This document shows, piece by piece, positions 5,573 to 10,096 of a DNA stretch of 10,096 nt. Source of the stretch: an uncultured Candidatus Methylacidiphilales bacterium (GTDB lineage Bacteria; Verrucomicrobiota; Verrucomicrobiia; Methylacidiphilales; CALFVM01). The stretch is taken from NCBI GenBank assembly GCA_937928665.1, contig CALFVM010000281.1, forward strand, positions 1-10,096, written 5' to 3'. Positions within the stretch are counted from its first letter, which is position 1; each line of letters begins with the position of its first letter. A program made the position numbers and the translations under genes. The notes below the pieces were generated by a model. That model had not been told where the DNA came from, ran no database searches, and saw only the letters and a list, made by a program, of their open reading frames with translations.

Positions 5573-6877
5573 TCAGGGATCCGGCCGGTTTTCAACCGGA
5601 ACGAAGTCGCGGGCGGGGTGTCCGGTGTAGATTTGGCGGGGCCGATGAATGGGGGATTTGGCCTGGGCCAGTTCTTTCCAGTGGGCCAGCCAGCCGGGCA
5701 TGCGGCCGATGGCGAACATGACGGTGAACATATCAACGGGGATGCCGATAGCTCTCATGATAATGCCGCTGTAGAAGTCGACGTTGGGATAGAGTTTGCG
5801 GGAGAGGAAATAATCCTCGCGCAGGGCGGCTTCTTCAAGGCGGAGGGCGATGTCGAGGAGGGGATCGTTGAGGCCGAGGGCGTCAAGGACATCCTCGCAT
5901 TGTTTTTTGAGGATTTTGGCCCGGGGATCGTAGTTTTTATAAACGCGGTGGCCGAAGCCCATGAGACGTTTTTGTTTGTCGCCGGATTTGGCGGCTTCGA
6001 TGAACTTGGTGCCGTCGTCGCCATCGTCGTGGATGGTCTGGAGCATTTCGAGGACGGCCTGGTTGGCACCCCCGTGGGCGGGTCCCCAGAGGGCGCAGAT
6101 GCCGGCAGCGGTGGAGGCGAAGAGGTTGGCTCCGCCGGAGGCGACCATGCGGACGGTGGAGGTGGAGCAGTTTTGTTCGTGATCGGCGTGGAGGAGAAGA
6201 ATAAGGTTGAGGGCGCGGTCGACTTCTTCGCGGGCGACGTAATCGGCGTAGGGCTCAGAGAACATCATGTGGAGGAAGTTGGAACAGTAGGAGACGTTGG
6301 TTTTGGGATGAATGAAGGGTTTATCGCGCTTCATGCGGTAGGACATGGCAGCGAGGGTGCGGACTTTGGAGATGAGGATGCAGGCGGCTTCCTCGAACTG
6401 GGCGAGTTCGCGGCTGCGGTCGTTGCTGGCGAGCTGGGGGTAGAAGCAGCCGAGGGAGTTGACCATGGCGGAGAGCATGGCCATGGGATGACTGTTGTTG
6501 GGAAAGCCGCTGAAGTGATGGAGCATGGACTGCTGAATGGCAGCGTTGCCGAGGACAAGCTGGCGGAAGCGGCGGAGGTGAGAGGGCGGGGGGAGTTCGC
6601 CGTGGATGAGGAGGTAGGCGACTTCGAGGAAGTTGGAGTGTTCGGCCAGTTGTTCGATAGGATAGCCGCGGTAGCGGAGGATGCCCCGGTCGCCATCGAT
6701 GAAGGTGATGGTGCTCTGGCAGGAACCGGTGTTGCCATAGCCGTCGTCGTAGGAGATGGTGCCGGTTTGGTCGCGGAGGTGGCGGATGTCGATGGCGCAC
6801 TCGCCTTCGCTGCCGACGATTAGAGGAAGGGTGATTTCCTGGTCTTGGATGCGCAGGGTGGCATTGGCTGAGGACAT
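5573..6877 (-). CDS. gltA: citrate synthase (type II, GltA-like)
   Basis: This 434-residue enzyme condenses acetyl-CoA and oxaloacetate to citrate, the entry step of the TCA cycle, in the cytoplasm. It aligns along its length with E. coli GltA (427 residues). The beta-rich N-terminal domain (1-50, with IDIRHLRDQTGTISYDDGYGNT) is typical of the bacterial hexameric type. Active-site elements are G-P-A-H268-G-G-A-N, M-G-F-G-H310-R-V-Y-K-N and V-D367-F-Y-S-G; the triad H268, H310, D367 corresponds to E. coli H264, H305 and D362. HADHEQNCST (230-239) and GRMPGWLAHW (391-400) are also intact. AAGGAGA lies 5 bases before the ATG. The start is 20 bp after the stop of a secreted TPR gene, so the two are probably co-transcribed. 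NADH control is common in this type but cannot be confirmed here. Confidence 0.97.
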   Translation of the reverse strand: MSSANATLRIQDQEITLPLIVGSEGECAIDIRHLRDQTGTISYDDGYGNTGSCQSTITFIDGDRGILRYRGYPIEQLAEHSNFLEVAYLLIHGELPPPSHLRRFRQLVLGNAAIQQSMLHHFSGFPNNSHPMAMLSAMVNSLGCFYPQLASNDRSRELAQFEEAACILISKVRTLAAMSYRMKRDKPFIHPKTNVSYCSNFLHMMFSEPYADYVAREEVDRALNLILLLHADHEQNCSTSTVRMVASGGANLFASTAAGICALWGPAHGGANQAVLEMLQTIHDDGDDGTKFIEAAKSGDKQKRLMGFGHRVYKNYDPRAKILKKQCEDVLDALGLNDPLLDIALRLEEAALREDYFLSRKLYPNVDFYSGIIMRAIGIPVDMFTVMFAIGRMPGWLAHWKELAQAKSPIHRPRQIYTGHPARDFVPVENRPDP

Positions 6878-6882
6878 AAATC

Positions 6883-6889
6883 TCTCCTT
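6883..6889 (-). promoter_or_regulatory. Shine-Dalgarno sequence of gltA
   Basis: On the minus strand this reads AAGGAGA, 5 bases before the citrate synthase ATG. It lies within the 20-bp gap after the TPR gene, so gltA can be translated independently even if transcribed with its neighbour. Confidence 0.75.
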
Positions 6890-6897
6890 GGTTAGGG

Positions 6898-7584
6898 TCA
6901 GGGTTGAACGGCGGCTTTTTGAGGGCGGGCCGGGTCTTTGGAAGGGGTGTCGTCTTTTTTGAGGATGTGAAGCATTTCGACTTCGAACTCGTTGGCGGTG
7001 GCATTGCCGTAGAGGGTGCGAGCCTGTTGGATCAGTTTGGTCGGTTCATCTTTTTTGCCCATGGCGTGGGCGAAAGCGGCTTTGCCAAAGTAATAACCAG
7101 GGAAGGAATCGTCAAAAGGATCAAGGCGGGCAAGCCATTGGCCGGCCTCATTGAGGTTTCCGTTGGCGATGTGGCAGTAAACAAGTTTGAGGATGGTTCG
7201 GGGAGAGCCTTTGGTTTTCGCGGCGTGGACCACGTAGAACTCAATGGCTTCGGGCCAGTAACGCTGGGCGAAGGCGACCTCGCCCAGGTGAAAGTGGGCG
7301 GAGTCAAGAGTGGCATCGAGCTCAAGAGCTTTGAAGTAGGCTTCCATGGCTTCGTCGTAGCGGCCGAGGGCATGGAGCACCCGGCCCCGGGCCTCGTGGG
7401 ATTTAGCATCACCGGGGTTGGCGGCAAGCCGGGCGTCCGCTTTGCCAAGGGCGGGCTCGGCCCGGCCTCCGGCCAGGTCGAGGAGGATGTCCTGAACGGA
7501 CGGGACCAGGTTGGCAGCCGTGGCGGAAGCCAACAGGGCACATGCGAGCAGGAGAGCGAAGATTGGGATTCCCTGAGGGAGCAT
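6898..7584 (-). CDS. secreted tetratricopeptide-repeat protein upstream of gltA
   Basis: This 228-residue protein has an N-terminal signal peptide (MLPQG, hydrophobic core IFALLLACALLASATA, likely cut near residue 24). TPR-like helical pairs then occupy about residues 59-92 (the clearest: AHFHLGEVAF follows RYDEAMEAYFKALELD), 93-125, 128-155 and 163-195. A charged, proline-containing tail (DDTPSKDPARPQ) ends the protein. TPR units mediate protein-protein contacts; here they should lie in the periplasm or at the outer membrane. There is no catalytic motif. No SD is visible before ATG 7584, but the start gives a normal signal peptide. Its stop lies 20 bp from gltA, suggesting one transcript. 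Across the divergent promoter lies a similar TPR gene (7667-8440) sharing the block LGEVAF-x-Q. The partner and role are unknown. Confidence 0.85.
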   Translation of the reverse strand: MLPQGIPIFALLLACALLASATAANLVPSVQDILLDLAGGRAEPALGKADARLAANPGDAKSHEARGRVLHALGRYDEAMEAYFKALELDATLDSAHFHLGEVAFAQRYWPEAIEFYVVHAAKTKGSPRTILKLVYCHIANGNLNEAGQWLARLDPFDDSFPGYYFGKAAFAHAMGKKDEPTKLIQQARTLYGNATANEFEVEMLHILKKDDTPSKDPARPQKAAVQP

Positions 7585-7631
7585 GGCGGTAGAGAGGTTG
7601 GCGCGGGTAGCGGGTCAGAAAAAGTTAAATC

Positions 7632-7660
7632 TTTTCAAGGTTGGCAAGGTCGCGTCTAAT
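7632..7660 (+). promoter_or_regulatory. candidate sigma-70 promoter of the + strand TPR gene
   Basis: TTTTCA (7632-7637) and TCTAAT (7655-7660) are separated by exactly 17 bases. They match the -35 and -10 consensus at 4/6 and 5/6 positions. Transcription would begin close to 7667, which is the start codon itself, so the message could be leaderless. The candidate lies in an 82-bp divergent gap with an A/T-rich patch (7617-7637). No equally good promoter is visible for the opposite TPR-gltA unit. Confidence 0.45.
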
Positions 7661-7666
7661 ACAGAG

Positions 7667-8440
7667 ATGAATCGGATTTGCGCGGTGGTGTGTGCGGTGA
7701 GCCTGATGTGGGTGGGGAACGTTTTTGGAGAGATGAAACCGCCCAGCGAAGCCTACCAGCGGAAGTATCAGGAGGCGGCTCAGGCCTTTGCCAATAATCA
7801 GTTTGAGGAGGCAACCCGGATTCTGGACGAAGCGGATCAGGTCGAACCGAATGTTTCCCACGGATTTAACCTGCGGGGCGCGATTTTCACGAAGAAGCGG
7901 GAGTTTGACCAGGCTGAAGCGATGTTCAGGAAGGCGATGGAGGTCGATCCGGGGATGAACCTGGCACTGTTTAATCTGGGCGAGGTCGCGTTTCTGCAAA
8001 AGAATTACGCGGAAGCAAAAAAGCGGTTCCAGCGGTTCCTGGAGAAAAACGGAACCAATGATTTGGGAGAGTTTAAGGTTTTCCTCTGCGATCTGCAGGG
8101 CGGCAATGCGGAAGCGGCCAAGAAGGCGGCGCGGGCATTCCCTTTGTCTCCTTCCACGCCCTTGCGCTATTACGCTTTGGCCGCGGTGGCTTTTCATGAA
8201 GGGCGCGAAGACGACGCGGTCGAATATATTCGCTCGGCGGCGGCGATTTATCCGCCGGGGCAAAACAACGCGTTTGCCGACTCGTTCCTGGAATTGGGCT
8301 GGTTGAAGCGGGCGGAGCAGGAGACTTTCGGATTGCAGGAGAATGCAATTGTGCCGGATACGATGTTGCGCCCGAGCGGCGCGACTTCGGGTGACGTTGT
8401 TCCACCTCCGTCTTTTGAGGGATTGTTGCCGGGAAACTGA
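7667..8440 (+). CDS. secreted tetratricopeptide-repeat protein
   Basis: From ATG 7667 this is a 257-residue protein with a signal peptide (MNR, core ICAVVCAVSLMWVGNVFG, likely cut near residue 21). TPR-like units follow at about 30-62 (YQEAAQAFANNQFEEATRIL), 63-96 (FDQAEAMFRKAMEVDPG), 97-130 (LFNLGEVAFLQKNYAEAKKR), 134-160 and 166-197. The tail (DTMLRP…PPPSFEGLLPGN) is polar and probably disordered. The frame is open back to 7583, but that region is the divergent promoter and precedes the signal peptide. No SD is present. The spacing of its repeats and the LGEVAF-x-Q block match the divergently transcribed TPR protein at 6898-7584, which suggests they are paralogues. It is predicted to be periplasmic or envelope-bound; no function can be assigned. 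Confidence 0.85.
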   Translation: MNRICAVVCAVSLMWVGNVFGEMKPPSEAYQRKYQEAAQAFANNQFEEATRILDEADQVEPNVSHGFNLRGAIFTKKREFDQAEAMFRKAMEVDPGMNLALFNLGEVAFLQKNYAEAKKRFQRFLEKNGTNDLGEFKVFLCDLQGGNAEAAKKAARAFPLSPSTPLRYYALAAVAFHEGREDDAVEYIRSAAAIYPPGQNNAFADSFLELGWLKRAEQETFGLQENAIVPDTMLRPSGATSGDVVPPPSFEGLLPGN

Positions 8441-8452
8441 AGCAGAAGCTGT

Positions 8453-8478
8453 CCGTGGTGCCGGTGCCTCGGTTTTTT
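8453..8478 (+). terminator. probable intrinsic terminator after the TPR gene
   Basis: CCG (8453-8455) pairs with CGG (8470-8472). After one T-T mismatch, GGTG (8457-8460) pairs with TGCC (8465-8468) by two G-C and two G-T pairs, round the loop CCGG. Six T residues (8473-8478) follow at once. It lies 13 bases after the TPR stop and 42 before the aspartokinase start. A competing stem, GGTGCC (8463-8468) with GGCACC (8482-8487), cannot form at the same time. Confidence 0.55.
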
Positions 8479-8519
8479 GCTGGCACCATGACCGGGTTGG
8501 GCCATTCTCCATCGCCTTC

Positions 8520-9764
8520 ATGGCTTTGATTGTTCAGAAATACGGGGGCACGTCCGTCGGTTCCACCGAACGGATCGTGAACGTGGCCCGGCGCGTGGCG
8601 GCCTTTCGGGCGGCGGGCAATCAGCTCATTGTGGTGGTTTCGGCGATGTCCGGCGTGACCGATTCATTGCTGAAGCTGGCCCGGGAGGTTTCGCGTGAGC
8701 CCACGGATCGGGAGCTGGACGTTCTGCTAGCCACGGGCGAGCAAACGACCATTGCTTTGCTGGCGATGGCACTGCATGACATCGGCGTGCCGGCCGTGTC
8801 GCTGACGGGCGCCCAGGCGGGCATTGTCACCGACGGCGTTCACACCAGGGCCAAGATCAGCAACATCACCCCACACGCGGTCCGGAGTTTTCTGGACCGG
8901 GGCGATGTGGTGATTATTGCGGGGTTCCAGGGCCAGACGATGGAAGGCCAGATCACCACGCTGGGCCGGGGGGGGTCCGATTTGACGGCGATTGCCATGG
9001 CAGCGGCGATCCGGGCCGATCTATGCCAGATTTTTACCGATGTGGACGGCGTTTTCACGGCCGATCCACGGGCGGTCCCGGCCGCCCGGAAGCTGGAAGA
9101 AATTTCGTATGACGAAATGCTCGAAATGGCCAGTTCGGGCTCCAAAGTGATGCAGGCGCGCTCGGTCGAGTTCGCCAAGAAATTCGGTGTGGTTTTTGAA
9201 GTGCGCTCCAGTTTTAACGACAACCCGGGAACTCTCGTGAAGCAAGAAACCGCCTCTATGGAACAAGTCGTCGTCCGCGGCGTCAGCCTGGAAAAGAGCC
9301 AGGCCAAGGTCACCATCGCCGGTGTGCCGGACAAACCGGGGGTGGCCGCCGCCCTCTTCACCACCCTGGCCAACGCCAATCTCAACGTGGACATGATCGT
9401 TCAGAACGTTTCTCTGCAGGGAACCACGGACATCACCTTCACGCTGCATCGGGACGACGCGGGCAAGGTGAGGAAGGTTCTCGAACCGGTCCTCGGCACG
9501 TCCATTGCCCAGGATGTCATCATTCGGGAAGGGGTGGCCAAGCTCTCGGTCGTGGGGATCGGCATGAGGAGTCACAGCGGAGTGGCGGCCAACCTTTTCG
9601 GGGCACTGTTTGAGGCCGGAATCAACATTCAGATGATTTCAACCAGCGAAATTAAGATCGCGGTGGTCATTGACGAGAGCCGTGCGACCGATGCGATGAA
9701 GGCCGCCCATGCGCGGTTCGGGTTGGATGCCACGCCCGCCCCGACTTCTCCCCCTGATGCTTGA
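8520..9764 (+). CDS. lysC: aspartokinase with two ACT domains
   Basis: The enzyme phosphorylates L-aspartate with ATP, the first step of the lysine, threonine, methionine and diaminopimelate pathway. It is 414 residues long, the usual size of monofunctional aspartokinases. The kinase domain shows K7-Y-G-G-T-S-V13, A-T-G-E-Q (71-75), TLGRGGSD (147-154) and FTDVDGVFTADPR (172-184). Two ACT domains follow, about 262-330 and 341-400, with VPDKPGVAA and the inhibitor-binding-type motif GMRSHSGVAANLF. This suggests feedback control by lysine or threonine. ATG 8520 is chosen because MALIVQKYGGTSVG is the normal N-terminus; no SD is present. The upstream open frame to 8343 runs over the TPR gene and is not real. 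Position 155 is Leu where many homologues have Thr (GSDTTA). ATG 9258 (M247) fits an internal beta-subunit start. It converges on the next gene with 28 bp between stops. Confidence 0.96.
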   Translation: MALIVQKYGGTSVGSTERIVNVARRVAAFRAAGNQLIVVVSAMSGVTDSLLKLAREVSREPTDRELDVLLATGEQTTIALLAMALHDIGVPAVSLTGAQAGIVTDGVHTRAKISNITPHAVRSFLDRGDVVIIAGFQGQTMEGQITTLGRGGSDLTAIAMAAAIRADLCQIFTDVDGVFTADPRAVPAARKLEEISYDEMLEMASSGSKVMQARSVEFAKKFGVVFEVRSSFNDNPGTLVKQETASMEQVVVRGVSLEKSQAKVTIAGVPDKPGVAAALFTTLANANLNVDMIVQNVSLQGTTDITFTLHRDDAGKVRKVLEPVLGTSIAQDVIIREGVAKLSVVGIGMRSHSGVAANLFGALFEAGINIQMISTSEIKIAVVIDESRATDAMKAAHARFGLDATPAPTSPPDA

Positions 9765-9790
9765 GACCAGGCGGGGGACGAAACCGGTTT
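9750..9790. terminator. stem-loop and palindrome between convergent genes
   Basis: CCTG (9753-9756) pairs with CAGG (9768-9771), extended past a bulged C by CCC/GGG (9750-9752, 9773-9775), across the lysC stop codon. A perfect 10-base palindrome, AAACCGGTTT (9781-9790), follows in the gap. Position between two convergent stops suggests a shared transcription end, but no T-run supports an intrinsic terminator. Confidence 0.3.
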
Positions 9791-9792
9791 GA

Positions 9793-10096
9793 TCAACTCT
9801 CTGCCCTGATGACAAGGGCGTCCCGGAGCACTTCGGCGGGATGCAGCGCGACCCGGCCTGTTGCGTCGCGGATTTGGTGCCGACAACTGGTTCCAGGCGC
9901 GACGATCACTTCCTGGGGTGCTGCGGCCCGGACGCGGGGGAAGAGAACGAGTTCACCGATTTTTTGGGAGAGATCGTAATGTTCTGTCTCGTAACCGAAG
10001 GAGCCGGCCATGCCGCAACACCCGGACGGGATGAGCCGCACATCGTGGCCGGGGACCATTTCGAGGGCGCGGACGGTGGGGGTGAGGGAGGCGATG
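9793..10096 (-). CDS. FAD/Fe-S oxidoreductase, C-terminal end (partial)
   Basis: The last 100 residues of a longer protein are visible; its start lies beyond the right edge. The segment carries I-P-S-G-C-C-G-M-A-G-S-F-G-Y-E (22-36 of the visible part), then R-A-A-A-P and P-G-T-S-C-R-H-Q-I with C71 and H73, ending in GRVALHPAEVLRDAL. The C-C-G and later T-S-C elements are those of the cysteine-rich (CCG, PF02754) domain of GlcF/LldE-type proteins. In particular they resemble large fusions (near 1000 residues) that join an FAD-binding GlcD/Dld-like oxidase to a 4Fe-4S and CCG module. Such enzymes oxidise glycolate, D-lactate or related 2-hydroxyacids and pass electrons to the respiratory chain. 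The substrate cannot be told from this end. The ATG at 10059 is internal, because the frame stays open and family-like to the edge. Confidence 0.85.
   Translation of the reverse strand, partial: IASLTPTVRALEMVPGHDVRLIPSGCCGMAGSFGYETEHYDLSQKIGELVLFPRVRAAAPQEVIVAPGTSCRHQIRDATGRVALHPAEVLRDALVIRAES

Noticed and set aside
5585..5599. Inverted repeat CCGGTT-TTC-AACCGG near the 3' end of gltA
   Set aside because: It lies inside coding sequence (PVENRP region), has a short 6-bp stem and no T-run; better explained by codon content.
5445..5630. 61-codon + strand frame in the gltA/transketolase gap
   Set aside because: It overlaps the end of gltA, has no SD, and its composition looks random.
5543..6823. 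426-codon open frame on the + strand opposite gltA
   Set aside because: It has the same low-complexity G/E/D/V composition, with citrate synthase intact on the other strand.
6904..7659. 251-codon + strand frame opposite the TPR gene
   Set aside because: It is antisense to a clear signal-peptide TPR protein and runs through the divergent promoter gap.
8488..8529. 13-codon upstream frame overlapping the lysC start
   Set aside because: There is no SD and no run of regulatory codons; such frames are common by chance.
1..10096. tRNA, rRNA, CRISPR array, insertion sequence, integrase or toxin-antitoxin genes
   Set aside because: I looked for cloverleaf ends, regularly spaced repeats, terminal inverted repeats with transposase, and small toxin-like pairs, and saw none.

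Overview
The window looks like chromosomal DNA from a high-GC, Gram-negative bacterium of the PVC superphylum, most likely a verrucomicrobium of the Opitutaceae type. This placement is an inference. It rests on high GC content, many envelope-targeted proteins, a conserved 'CxVTG…W' hypothetical protein (307-852) that I recall from Planctomycetes/Verrucomicrobia genomes, and TPR proteins beside central-metabolism genes. I see no phage, transposon, CRISPR or RNA-gene signal. The window reads as core chromosome plus one small accessory-looking lipid operon.

Left part (1-3188, + strand). A tiny two-helix membrane protein (52-249) is followed by a tightly packed operon. It encodes a conserved hypothetical protein (307-852), a FabZ/ApeI-like hot-dog dehydratase (849-1313), a short ketoacyl-synthase-like protein (1310-1798), a FabG-like SDR ketoreductase (1795-2520) and an exported protein of unknown function (2574-3188). 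The three central genes are joined by ATGA stop/start overlaps. Together they look like the reduction/dehydration part of a type II fatty-acid or aryl-polyene-like pathway. No acyl carrier protein or complete ketosynthase is present in the window.

Middle part (3199-7584, - strand). A divergent transketolase (3199-5253) converges on the lipid operon with a 10-bp gap. A 319-bp non-coding stretch (5254-5572) upstream of it holds a composite inverted repeat. Then come citrate synthase gltA (5573-6877) and, 20 bp upstream of gltA in the same direction, a secreted TPR protein (6898-7584). These two probably form a TPR-gltA transcription unit.

Right part (7585-10096). An 82-bp divergent promoter region separates the minus-strand TPR gene from a second secreted TPR protein on the + strand (7667-8440). 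The two TPR proteins look like paralogues. A probable intrinsic terminator follows at 8453-8478. Next is aspartokinase lysC (8520-9764), with two ACT domains and a plausible internal start for a beta subunit. Converging on it from the right edge is the C-terminal end of an FAD/Fe-S oxidoreductase of the glycolate/D-lactate dehydrogenase type (9793-10096, partial).

The + strand is G-rich over roughly the first 7.5 kb whatever the gene direction. This makes long antisense open frames opposite transketolase, citrate synthase and the first operon; I regard these as artefacts.
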